Positions 31,921 to 40,562 of a stretch of DNA of 42,326 nt are shown in pieces. The stretch spans positions 1 through 42,326 of the forward strand of contig CALDLA010000033.1 of NCBI GenBank assembly GCA_937898415.1, read 5' to 3'. The position numbers and the translations under genes were made by a program. The DNA comes from an uncultured Prevotellaceae bacterium (GTDB lineage Bacteria > Bacteroidota > Bacteroidia > Bacteroidales > Bacteroidaceae). Position 1 is the stretch's first letter; every line of letters starts with the position of its first letter. Below the pieces are notes generated by a model, which had not been told where the DNA came from, ran no database searches, and was given only the letters and a program-made list of their open reading frames with translations.

Positions 31921-31936
31921 GTCAATCATGATTGAC
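31921..31936. repeat. 16-bp perfect palindrome
   Basis: GTCAATCATGATTGAC reads the same on both strands. It lies about 100 bp upstream of the promoter of the seven-gene operon and could be an operator, or a residue of the decayed region. Confidence 0.6.
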
Positions 31937-32009
31937 GCTGCAAGTATACGAACTTTTCTTCATACTTCCAAACATTTCGGCAGAAATCTTCATTTTCTGT
32001 TGCTTTCTC

Positions 32010-32041
32010 TTGGAACTTTCAAAAATATTTCTTATCTTTGC
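32010..32041 (+). promoter_or_regulatory. Promoter of the seven-gene operon and its leader RNA
   Basis: TATCTTTGC (32033-32041) is a perfect -7 match, with a TTGG (32010-32013) 20 nt upstream as a weak -33. The start is expected near 32047, about 320 nt before the first start codon. Confidence 0.65.
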
Positions 32042-32365
32042 CCCTGACTTGAGTAGCCTATAAGGGTATGAGGGTCATACTTTACTGGAAATAGGACGTT
32101 TACGAACGTTATCTTTGGAGTCTCAAATCTCGCAAATTTGAATCCATCTCTGGAGAAACGCAACCGAAACGTCCACGTTGGGTGTATTGTATCCTATTAC
32201 AATATATCATGGCGTGGGCTAACTCGAGTTGCTTATCTTTGAGATGGGGGCAATGCGAGAGCCTGAGACTTGGGATAAGCGCGAAGTGGTGACTCCCACG
32301 TCTTTACATTTAACCTAAAACAAAGAGCCGAAACTTGGGAGGTCAATAGGCAATAAAGAAAGAGT
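32042..32365 (+). ncRNA. Candidate structured leader RNA upstream of the seven-gene operon
   Basis: The 320-nt stretch has no open frame but many complementary segments. A long-range stem of 14 pairs with one bulged A joins 32046-32059 to 32216-32230. Inside it are GTATG/CATAC (32066-32070, 32076-32080), GGACGTTT/AAACGTCC (32094-32101, 32167-32174), TCAAAT/ATTTGA (32123-32128, 32136-32141) and a 10-pair hairpin (32182-32191, 32198-32207). After it come GCTTATC/GATAAGC (32231-32237, 32274-32280) and GTGG/CCAC (32286-32289, 32296-32299). Together they make a multi-branched fold. It does not match tmRNA, RNase P, 6S, SRP or common riboswitches that I can recall. It could be a riboswitch-like leader, a small RNA, or part of the downstream system. 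Confidence 0.55.
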
Positions 32366-33628
32366 ATGAAGAACCATTATGCCATATTGACAATAATGAT
32401 TGTGGTGATGTGCTGGTTGACGAGTTCTTGTCACAGCAATCTGAATCCAGTAAGTGACAAGCATTTTGATAGTGAAGGACTGTTACAGCCGGAATACAAA
32501 GACTCGTTTGTATTCGAGCCTTGTATGCCTACAAACATTAAGTTTTACGTAGAGGTGTCTGGTAGTATGAATGGATTCTTCCGCGCCAATAAGCCTACGC
32601 AGTTCAAGGCCGACGTATGGAACATACTCACATATTATTCGACTCAAAGTCAAAAGGTTACCATTCTCACTAACGATGGCAGTGCGGGAGCGTCGTATAC
32701 ACGCAACGAATTCCAGACGCAAATGAATACTGGTCGCTTCGTGTCTACTGCCTCAACCAAATTACCATTGATGTTGCAGTCAATCATCAAGAATCTGAAT
32801 ACAGAAGCTGGTGAAGTGGCCGTATTAATCTCTGACATGAAATACAGTCCAGTTGGCGATGCAGCTCCAGAAGTTTTGCTAACACAATATAGTACAACCA
32901 TCAGTGACATATTGGGCACTTACGGAAAGGCTGCCTGTCTGATAGGCGCAACGTCTGACTATGTTGATAAAAACGGGAACACTATCTGCGCACGTTCACC
33001 CTATTATTACCTGATTCTTGGCAATGCGCAACAAGTTGCTATGCTGCGCAACGGTATTTCTGCCCTTCTCAACAACAATCATCATCTAATAGACAACATA
33101 GAGAGTGGTTTTGACTATGGTCATCCGAAATATAGCTTAGGTATACCCATAAAATGCGAAGAAATGCCTGGCGAACCAGTATTCTATAATTACGAAGAAC
33201 CTGATGACATAGACACATGCACTGTGAGCCTGAAAATAGAGTTAGCCAACTACCGATGGCTAATAGACAAGAAGGAGGTTCTTAACCAATGTATCAAAGC
33301 GCAAGCACTATATGGTTCAGCGTTGAAGATAGAGATAGATACCATTATGGTGCAAAATATCACAAACAAGCAACTTGCAAGAACTGCCATTGCCACCGTC
33401 AAACTGAAAGTTTTCAACATGCCGCAGGATGCTGATGTCATTGAATGGGCTATCGACCTTCCTGACACGGCAACACTTCTCTTTGACGAATTCCTTGATG
33501 GTGCAGACAGTGAAAATGATGTATGTAAGTCTTTCTCGGTAAAAGATTTCATCAATGGTATGTTCTATGGAGGAATCGTCAATCAAGATGTGAAACCAAA
33601 CTATATACTCATAACAAAAAACAACTAA
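32366..33628 (+). CDS. Lipoprotein with vWA-like (MIDAS) domain, first gene of the operon
   Basis: The 420-residue protein has a lipoprotein leader (MKNHYAILTIMIVVMCWLTSSC, Cys 22), so it is anchored in the envelope. A von Willebrand factor A-like domain spans about residues 55-235: 'FYVEVSGSMNGF' gives E63-x-S65-x-S67 where the metal site usually has DxSxS, with T131 ('ASTKLPL') and D157 ('VLISDMKYS') in the expected places. The remaining half (about 255-420) is a beta-rich region I do not recognise. vWA proteins often bind partners through the bound metal; here it may be the envelope sensor or scaffold for the NTPases and motor encoded downstream. It is followed by a 5-bp gap. Confidence 0.75.
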   Translation: MKNHYAILTIMIVVMCWLTSSCHSNLNPVSDKHFDSEGLLQPEYKDSFVFEPCMPTNIKFYVEVSGSMNGFFRANKPTQFKADVWNILTYYSTQSQKVTILTNDGSAGASYTRNEFQTQMNTGRFVSTASTKLPLMLQSIIKNLNTEAGEVAVLISDMKYSPVGDAAPEVLLTQYSTTISDILGTYGKAACLIGATSDYVDKNGNTICARSPYYYLILGNAQQVAMLRNGISALLNNNHHLIDNIESGFDYGHPKYSLGIPIKCEEMPGEPVFYNYEEPDDIDTCTVSLKIELANYRWLIDKKEVLNQCIKAQALYGSALKIEIDTIMVQNITNKQLARTAIATVKLKVFNMPQDADVIEWAIDLPDTATLLFDEFLDGADSENDVCKSFSVKDFINGMFYGGIVNQDVKPNYILITKNN

Positions 33629-33633
33629 ACGAT

Positions 33634-34077
33634 ATGAAAGCACTTGACCTTTACAATTGCTCCTTTTCCGACTTTGCCAAACCATTTAGGGACAATGAAG
33701 TTCTATACAAACAGGCTCGCGACTTCTGGAGTCAGCTTGATAGCGCAGCCTGGGGGGCACTAGGAATCACACTAATGGCTGGCATTGGCTTTGCCTTCTA
33801 CTACTATACAGTATTCAACAACACAACCGGTCGTCATTACAAGCCTAAATTTTGGTGGCTTTTTATGTTGTTATCCTCTCTTACTGTTTTGGTTGCCAGT
33901 TTAATCCTTGAGTTGATTATGGCTAGTCCAAAATTAGACGGTGCTTTCGCGGTGGAAATGAAAGTAGCCATTATAAGTGCCCTTTATTCGCTTATACCCT
34001 TTTTCGTTGTATCTTTTTCTTGGTGCAACTTCTCGCTACCTACAAATGCCTATCGTTATCTTAAAATATCAAAGTGA
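33634..34077 (+). CDS. Small three-helix membrane protein
   Basis: The 147-residue protein is not recognised as a known family. A polar N-terminus (about 1-35) precedes three hydrophobic segments: about 40-60 ('WGALGITLMAGIGFAFYYYTV'), 73-97 and 110-132. The C-terminus is short and basic. Its stop codon shares a base with the ATG of the tubulin-like gene (TGATG at 34075-34079). A simple guess is that it anchors or recruits one of the cytoskeletal-type NTPases to the membrane. Confidence 0.75.
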   Translation: MKALDLYNCSFSDFAKPFRDNEVLYKQARDFWSQLDSAAWGALGITLMAGIGFAFYYYTVFNNTTGRHYKPKFWWLFMLLSSLTVLVASLILELIMASPKLDGAFAVEMKVAIISALYSLIPFFVVSFSWCNFSLPTNAYRYLKISK

Positions 34078-35492
34078 TGAAAAGAGTTTTTGTTTTCTGC
34101 ATAGGTGGCACAGGCATACGTGTCATGAAATCAGTCACTATGCTTTTGGCAGCAGGTATGAAGACTGGTGGTTATCAAGTAGTGCCCATTGTCATTGATC
34201 CGCATTTGGATTTTGGTGAGAAAAAACAACTTGATAGTCTATTGGATATGTACGACCATATTTATAAAGATGTAACTAGCGATGGCAAGTTGAAAGATCT
34301 TGACGGATTCTTTTCAACCTGTATGACTCCTATAGACCAACTTCATGGCCGTCAGAACGATAAGCATGTGTCGTTTTCAGAGCAACGTCCTTTCAATGAA
34401 TATTTGGGACTACAGAACATCCCCCAAGGCGACATCAACAACCATCTCATCGACACGCTGTTTACAAGAAAGAGCCTTGACAACCGCCTATCCGTGGGAT
34501 TCAAAGGCAATCCGAATGTAGGTACCGTCGTGCTGTCGAATATCATGAAGGGCCTGAATGACATGACTGGCATAACCGATAGTTCCGTGTTTCGGGAAGG
34601 CGATAGAATTTTTATCATCAGCAGCATTTTCGGCGGAACGGGTGCTTCTGGATATCCTTTGGTAGAAAAGACTATCCGCGAAATGGAGGCCTCACCGGTT
34701 GTAAGGGATGCCACAATGGGAGCAGTTTCTGTTCAGCCATATTTTTCTCTGAAGAATCCAGAGACGACAGGCAGCGACATCGACTCTAACAGTTTTATAA
34801 CAAAGACTAAGGCTGCACTGTCCTATTATCAACATAATGTGCGCTCAAACTATTTTTACTATATCGGCGACAAGGAGATGGCCTGTGAGTATGATAATGA
34901 CGAGCAGATACAGGATGATAAGGCACACTTCGTAGAGTTAGTAGCTGCCACCGCTCTGTTTGACTTTTTGCAGCGACCAGACAAGGAACGAACAGAACCA
35001 CCCACATTCTTCTCACGTGCTATTGCCAGCAATGATGCTGTATTGGAATTGAGCAGCATGGGTAGCGGATATGCCACGATGACAAAGCATATTGCTGACT
35101 TCACCCTACTGAATATGCTTATGGATGTATTGCCAGATGAGAAGCATTTCCCACTAGAGATAAGCAGACGACTGAAATCTGACTTTTATGACAGCGCCTC
35201 ATACGGTCGGCTTAAGCAGTTTGTAACGTACTTTTCTGCCTGGTATGATGAGTTGGCCAACAATAAACGTGCATTCTCACCATTCAACATTTCCAGTCAT
35301 GATAAGCCACTTACCAATTGGATAAAGGGCAACACGCTCGATGCCAAGGATGATTCGTATTATCTGCTGCAGATGATTATAAAAAGCAATAAAGCAACAA
35401 AAGACGAGAGCCACGACAACCGGCTACGCCATTTCCTGAATTTTACGTATCAAGCTATTGACCATTATACACATCATATCGAAGAATCATGA
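34077..35492 (+). CDS. Tubulin/FtsZ-superfamily-like GTPase (Tubulin_2/FtsZ-like family)
   Basis: The 471-residue protein begins with a strand and glycine loop 'VFVFCIGGTG' (G10-G13), as in tubulin/FtsZ Rossmann domains, and later has 'SSIFGGTGASGYPLV' (G186-G192). That corresponds to the GGGTG(S/T)G signature loop that binds the nucleotide phosphates. Acidic positions follow ('PIVIDPHLDFGE', 'TTGSDIDSNSFITKTKAA'). Bacterial proteins of this diverged sort have been predicted to work with vWA and OmpA-family partners in membrane remodelling. No transmembrane segment is visible. A GTG at 34074 is an alternative start. The stop overlaps the next gene by 4 bp. GTP binding and polymerisation are inferred. 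Confidence 0.75.
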   Translation: MKRVFVFCIGGTGIRVMKSVTMLLAAGMKTGGYQVVPIVIDPHLDFGEKKQLDSLLDMYDHIYKDVTSDGKLKDLDGFFSTCMTPIDQLHGRQNDKHVSFSEQRPFNEYLGLQNIPQGDINNHLIDTLFTRKSLDNRLSVGFKGNPNVGTVVLSNIMKGLNDMTGITDSSVFREGDRIFIISSIFGGTGASGYPLVEKTIREMEASPVVRDATMGAVSVQPYFSLKNPETTGSDIDSNSFITKTKAALSYYQHNVRSNYFYYIGDKEMACEYDNDEQIQDDKAHFVELVAATALFDFLQRPDKERTEPPTFFSRAIASNDAVLELSSMGSGYATMTKHIADFTLLNMLMDVLPDEKHFPLEISRRLKSDFYDSASYGRLKQFVTYFSAWYDELANNKRAFSPFNISSHDKPLTNWIKGNTLDAKDDSYYLLQMIIKSNKATKDESHDNRLRHFLNFTYQAIDHYTHHIEES

Positions 35493-38400
35493 GCAAAGAA
35501 AGTATAGACCTGAATATATGCCAGCGCGGACTAGGAGACACGCAATGGACGGCAAGACTTGGTGTAATCACCAAGGAAAATCTCGACAAAGTAAAGGACC
35601 AGCGCACCGACAACACCAGTGCGCAAAATGCACTTCCCACTCCCTTTGCACGTTTCTTCCTCGTGGAAGATGCTTTCCGTATTGTTACGGCAGCAAGAAA
35701 AGATGGAGTAGAAGCCGGCCTGTCGTACAGGCGAATGTTGTCTGACTGTCTCGACGTGTTTGAACTGCTTTACAACTGGCAGTATCATGAGAACCACCGC
35801 AAGGGCGAAAGTTACAAACTCGCATTCAGAGTCTGGGGTGAAGAGGACATGAAACGTTTGAAGGATAAGGTTGGACTACTGGGCAACCCATTGGACAACT
35901 ATTTCAGCGATGACATTTCTAAGGAGCGTAGACTCATCTTCCTTGTGCTCACTAATAAAGACAAGGAGTTCCTGCTGGCATGCAGTTCACCAAAGACAGG
36001 ATGGGTTACACCGCCAGACCTTGATAAGAGCGGCGTGACAGAAGGAATGCTGAAGACCGCATTCGTTGGTGAGAGATACAATTCGGTACTGTTTCCACAA
36101 ATCAGACGGGGCAGTACAAAAAAGGGATTCTATTTCCGCGACTGCTGCACTTTTGAGGAACGCTCTGCTGGCTTTAAGAACTATATGATAAAGTTGATAG
36201 ATCAGGCTGACACCAAGTTCTTTGGGACTCTGCGAAGCTACCTGCATGGATTTGATGGTGACGATGACATCAAAAATTCCTATCAACTACCAAAAAAATC
36301 TATCATGCTCGATAACGGTGAGAAGCTACAATTATATGGGTTGCCCATCACCTGTAATGACGGATTGGATGCCACTAATTTCTTTTCTGAAAGCATCATC
36401 AAAATTCCATTCGGAATCTCCGAAGAGAATTATGTCACTTTCGAAAGAGAAGAAGACGGCACATTGGGGAAAGATCACGACTATTTACTCCCACTGACAA
36501 AAGAAGCCTTGGAGACGTTGAACCCAGCTCAGATTCACCTCTCTATTCAGGAGAACTTGCGTGGTGACCGAGTTACCATTGCGTTGCAGTATAACGGGGA
36601 TACATACAAGAAGTCATACTCTACTGACCCACGTAACGACGAAGGCTTTCTGTTTGACATGTCGTTGACCAAACTCAACATCGACTTGGCTCTTTTCCCC
36701 AACATCTTGTCTACTGAAGATGAAAACAATACTTATTTCAAGGTTGCTTTAGTGGCAAGCGAAAACAATAAACGACAGACTTTTGATATCGATAAAAGCA
36801 AATGTACGTTCTTCAAAACTATTGAAGACGGTATGGAGCAGATTTACGAAGCCGACAATAAGTCGGAGTATGGAGTCGTGCCATCTGTCATACGTTCACG
36901 CCAAAGTGAAAAATGCGATTATAGTACTAAGTATTATGAACTGTTTAACACCACATTCCAAGCCATCATGCTTAGCCTATCGTTTGACGAACAGATATTC
37001 TCAGGTGTCCTACTGCCGAAATTCAAGACAGCCAAGTCTACAGACAAATATTTCACATATGCCATCGATTTTGGTACTACTAACACCTATATTTCACGTC
37101 GTCAGGCTGGTGATTCTACAGTTCCAGAGCAGCTTACCATGACAGATGCCATGACAAGCTATTTGCACAGAAAGACTGACTCTCCCCAGTTGTCGCTCGT
37201 CAACAAATGGGAGACGATGCCTTTTGTTGAGGGAGGCCAAGCATTTCAGTCGGAATTCTTGCCAGCGTTTATTGATGGTAAAGAGCACCGCTTCCCTATA
37301 CGCACAGCCATGAGTCAACAGATACAGGCAGCAGAGTCGTTAAATCTGTTTGGAAACATCAACATTGCTTTTATGTATGAGAAAGCCGTCACCAATGGCG
37401 ACAACCATATTCGAACCAACATAAAATGGGATGAAAAGGATGAAGATGACCAGCTGTTCATACGCGAATTGCTACTCGTTATCCGTGCAGACATATTACT
37501 GAATGGCGGCAATATGGGACGCACAAACGTCGTATGGTTCCGTCCGCTTAGTTTCAAGCAGAGCAAAAAGGAAAACTATGAACGTTTTTGGAAGGAAGAG
37601 TGTTTTCAGATACTCGGAATTCCTGAGAGTCAAGTGAAATGCTATACTGAGTCGGAAGCACCTTATTACTACTACCATGAAAAACGGACATTCGAAGAAA
37701 ATCGATCAGTCGTTGTTGTTGACATTGGTGGCGGCTCTACGGACATTGTACATTTTTCTGGCAACAAGCTAACAGTGGCCAACAGTGTTCATTTTGGGTG
37801 CGATGTGCTTTGGTCGGCTGGTTTCAATCGTATGACTAATGACCATCAGGCAAACGGCGTGTTCAGTTATTGTGTGGGAAAATTGCAGTTCAAGGACAAT
37901 GAGCTGAAACTCATCAACGACAAAATGTGTCAGACAGGAAGCCGATATGCCACCAACGACATTATCAACTTCTGGATAAGCAATAGCCAGGATACCGGTA
38001 TCACTCAGCTATTCCGATCTGCATTCCGTCCTCTTTTCCTCTATCACTATGTGTCTCTGGTATTCTATATTGCTCAAATGCTAAAATCGAAGAACTTGGA
38101 GTGTCCTACGGCCATCACCTTCAGCGGTAATGGTAGCCGTTACATCGATGGCTATCTTGCCTCAGAACCAGCATTGAAGACAATAACACTTACCGTGTTG
38201 AACGATATAATGGAAAATGTTCCTGATGACATTCAGCTGGTTATGCCCGCAGAACGCAAAGAAAGTACTTGCTACGGAGGGCTCTACAAAACAGACGAGA
38301 CGGTATCCCCTACAGCATACTCCTTCATCGGCATAGACGACACTCAATACGATAATGTGGAAACCATCAAACAAGATTACGAAGATGGACAACTAAAAAA

Positions 38401-38647
38401 GGGAATAGAAAGGTGGATAAAGCAGATAGACAGCCTATACCTGAAAGCATTAGATATACTTGTAAGCCAAGAACAACTTGAAGATATTGACAAAGCGCAT
38501 ATAGCCCAGTTGGTCAATAGTCCTATATCACTTGATACTCTTATGCGAAATGAAGTATATAACCAGACGCTTTACAGTGACTCGCTGCTGTTCCTGCCTG
38601 TCACGGCAAAGATTGAGAAGTTGACACATCTGAACGAAAAGAACTGA
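35489..38647 (+). CDS. Large protein with C-terminal actin/Hsp70-type ATPase domain
   Basis: The 1052-residue protein has an N-terminal half (about 1-515) without recognisable motifs and an actin/Hsp70-superfamily ATPase domain from about 520. 'YAIDFGTTNTYISRR' (D527, phosphate-1 loop), 'VVVVDIGGGSTDIVHFSG' (D745, phosphate-2 loop) and 'TFSGNGSRYIDGYL' (G880-S882, adenosine loop) appear in the order seen in DnaK, MreB and ParM. About 220 residues between the first two motifs is longer than in DnaK. No membrane segment is visible, so it is cytoplasmic. It overlaps the tubulin-like gene by 4 bp, implying a stoichiometric pair. It could be a filament former or a chaperone-like switch. Confidence 0.8.
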   Translation: MSKESIDLNICQRGLGDTQWTARLGVITKENLDKVKDQRTDNTSAQNALPTPFARFFLVEDAFRIVTAARKDGVEAGLSYRRMLSDCLDVFELLYNWQYHENHRKGESYKLAFRVWGEEDMKRLKDKVGLLGNPLDNYFSDDISKERRLIFLVLTNKDKEFLLACSSPKTGWVTPPDLDKSGVTEGMLKTAFVGERYNSVLFPQIRRGSTKKGFYFRDCCTFEERSAGFKNYMIKLIDQADTKFFGTLRSYLHGFDGDDDIKNSYQLPKKSIMLDNGEKLQLYGLPITCNDGLDATNFFSESIIKIPFGISEENYVTFEREEDGTLGKDHDYLLPLTKEALETLNPAQIHLSIQENLRGDRVTIALQYNGDTYKKSYSTDPRNDEGFLFDMSLTKLNIDLALFPNILSTEDENNTYFKVALVASENNKRQTFDIDKSKCTFFKTIEDGMEQIYEADNKSEYGVVPSVIRSRQSEKCDYSTKYYELFNTTFQAIMLSLSFDEQIFSGVLLPKFKTAKSTDKYFTYAIDFGTTNTYISRRQAGDSTVPEQLTMTDAMTSYLHRKTDSPQLSLVNKWETMPFVEGGQAFQSEFLPAFIDGKEHRFPIRTAMSQQIQAAESLNLFGNINIAFMYEKAVTNGDNHIRTNIKWDEKDEDDQLFIRELLLVIRADILLNGGNMGRTNVVWFRPLSFKQSKKENYERFWKEECFQILGIPESQVKCYTESEAPYYYYHEKRTFEENRSVVVVDIGGGSTDIVHFSGNKLTVANSVHFGCDVLWSAGFNRMTNDHQANGVFSYCVGKLQFKDNELKLINDKMCQTGSRYATNDIINFWISNSQDTGITQLFRSAFRPLFLYHYVSLVFYIAQMLKSKNLECPTAITFSGNGSRYIDGYLASEPALKTITLTVLNDIMENVPDDIQLVMPAERKESTCYGGLYKTDETVSPTAYSFIGIDDTQYDNVETIKQDYEDGQLKKGIERWIKQIDSLYLKALDILVSQEQLEDIDKAHIAQLVNSPISLDTLMRNEVYNQTLYSDSLLFLPVTAKIEKLTHLNEKN

Positions 38648-38651
38648 CAAA

Positions 38652-40562
38652 ATGAGTATTCTTCAACTGATTACAGAGCACTGCATTGCTTTTGCGGTCA
38701 GTGCAAGCGTCACTTGCGCGTTTGGATTTTTACAATGGAAACTATTCTCTTCTAATAGGAAATTGATTGACCTTTTAAAACATATATTTCTGGAAGAAGA
38801 CCAGATTCACGCTTACAAAACCTATTTTGTTGATGATGTATGCCAAATAAAGACAGTCAAGGACAAGGAACAGCTCAATTCACTTATAGAGGAAATCAAC
38901 CTCTATGTGCAGAAGAGCGTCGGCACTGCCGATTTTAACATTATACAGAATAAGACCGAACGTAAAATAGAGTCTTTGTACGAACACGCTACTGCTGAAC
39001 TCTCGTTTCCCACCTATATCGGTCTAATGGGTACGTTTACAGGCACTTTCTTAGGGCTTGTAGGATTCCTCGTCAGCGGAAACGACCTTTCTGACGAGGG
39101 GAAAGTAACGAACCTAATTATAGGTGTGTTGGTCTCTATGCTGACAAGTCTATTCGGCCTTATTCTGACAACGTGGTCAAATCATCTTGCAGCTATTACC
39201 AAAAAAGAGCTTGATGAGCAAAAAAACATCTTCCTCGACTTCATCCAGTTAGAACTAATACCGAAGCTACAGACCACGGTAACAACGTTACAGCAAACAT
39301 TGGAAGGTTTCGTACCGAAGTTCGACGAAGTAATCAGTAATTTCGAGAAAACTTTCAATGGAGTAATAGGGCGTTTTAAGGATACGTTTGACGAGTGTAC
39401 CAAGAACTTCGGAACTGAGTTCCGACAGAATTCTAGTCTTATCTCTCAAACGGTGTCAACACTCAACAATAGCATTGGACACATCACGGAGAACGTAGAG
39501 AATCAGCGGAAGTTGTTGGAAGAATTACGCTCAGAAAACATGTTCTACACATTGGAGCGCTTCGTAGAGGCTGCAAACACATTCCAAGGTACAGCGAATA
39601 CTATTGACGAGTACAATGAGATGCTGCGCAGTCTTCTTGATTCAACACGAAGTGTTATTAAACTACAAACAGATTATGCTAATTCCTTACATGTTCCACA
39701 GAGCATAGTTTTGCAACTGAACCGCATCCTTGATCGAATCACGACGTTTGAGCAAAACATTAATGTACTTGGAGAAAACGTTGCACAAACCAAGATGCTG
39801 GGCAATCAAGAACTACTGCTCATACAGAAACATTTGGAAAGTTTTGAGGAGAAGAAACAATTGGCCGACCGTTTCCTCGACACCAGTAATGAGGAATTGG
39901 AACTGATGTTCCGTGAGCAAGGTAAATTGGTCAAAGCATTATTCGACAATTATCAGCAACAGATAGAAAACGAGCGAGAAGAACTCAGCGCATTTGTCAG
40001 AGAGACCATGCAGATTATTACCAAAAAGAAGAACGATTTACTCACTCACTTAGAAAAAGCCTTTGATGTCGGGAATGTTAATGCCATGTTCTCTCATCTC
40101 AAAGCATTGCCTGAAATAGAAAGTAAACTTGACGATATAGAAAGCTGCATCATAAGAGATGCACAGCTGACATCGCACATCAATCGTATACTCGATTATA
40201 CAAGTGAACTTTATTCCACAACAAATAATTGTATCAGTTCACAACTTGGTAATATAAAAGTTGCCATAGAAGAAAGTTCAACCACACAAATCGATGGCGT
40301 TAAGGAAAGTTGTGATGTACTCTCAGACTTGTTGCACAACCTGGGACATCTCAACCAAACGGCACAAACGGAGATATCTACGAGCATTGAAAAACTGAAC
40401 AAAGTAACAAAGAAAGGATTTGCAGATTTAAAAACAATCAGTTCGTCAGAAAATGAAGATTTGAAATCTGCAATCATTCAAACAACTACCTTCCCGCAAC
40501 GTGCTAAATCCTTGGCAAACATAATTGAAGCTTTGAAAAGGAGTAAAACTAATCGTGCATGA
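38652..40562 (+). CDS. ZorA-like MotA/TolQ/ExbB-type membrane protein with long coiled-coil tail
   Basis: The 636-residue protein has three hydrophobic segments: about 11-32, 121-142 and 152-175. The middle segment has the MotA/TolQ signature 'PTYIGLMGTFTGTFLGLVGFL'. About 450 residues of heptad-rich, charged, helical sequence follow (about 180-630), predicted to project into the cytoplasm. A short MotA-type channel core plus a long tail is the architecture of Zorya ZorA, in which five copies surround a ZorB dimer. The next gene encodes the matching MotB/ZorB-like partner and overlaps by 4 bp. Other long-tailed ExbB/TolQ-like stators are the alternative. Confidence 0.85.
   Translation: MSILQLITEHCIAFAVSASVTCAFGFLQWKLFSSNRKLIDLLKHIFLEEDQIHAYKTYFVDDVCQIKTVKDKEQLNSLIEEINLYVQKSVGTADFNIIQNKTERKIESLYEHATAELSFPTYIGLMGTFTGTFLGLVGFLVSGNDLSDEGKVTNLIIGVLVSMLTSLFGLILTTWSNHLAAITKKELDEQKNIFLDFIQLELIPKLQTTVTTLQQTLEGFVPKFDEVISNFEKTFNGVIGRFKDTFDECTKNFGTEFRQNSSLISQTVSTLNNSIGHITENVENQRKLLEELRSENMFYTLERFVEAANTFQGTANTIDEYNEMLRSLLDSTRSVIKLQTDYANSLHVPQSIVLQLNRILDRITTFEQNINVLGENVAQTKMLGNQELLLIQKHLESFEEKKQLADRFLDTSNEELELMFREQGKLVKALFDNYQQQIENEREELSAFVRETMQIITKKKNDLLTHLEKAFDVGNVNAMFSHLKALPEIESKLDDIESCIIRDAQLTSHINRILDYTSELYSTTNNCISSQLGNIKVAIEESSTTQIDGVKESCDVLSDLLHNLGHLNQTAQTEISTSIEKLNKVTKKGFADLKTISSSENEDLKSAIIQTTTFPQRAKSLANIIEALKRSKTNRA

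Larger units (their letters stand above)
31230..32032. other. Gene-free stretch with phased palindromes, direct repeat and gene remnant
   Basis: This roughly 800-bp AT-rich stretch separates the M48 gene from the seven-gene block and has no intact gene. It contains two halves of a 37-bp direct repeat, two sets of palindromes each spaced 22 bp apart, an inverted repeat (ACATAGGTTC at 31555-31564, GAACCTATGT at 31575-31584), a nucleotidyltransferase remnant and a 16-bp palindrome (31921-31936). The mix looks like an insertion scar or hotspot; this is inference. Confidence 0.7.

Noticed and set aside
32042..32365. Leader RNA as a retron ncRNA, 6S RNA, tmRNA or RNase P RNA
   Set aside because: No reverse transcriptase gene is nearby. 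The fold is branched rather than a 6S-like rod. The conserved RNase P and tmRNA end sequences are absent.
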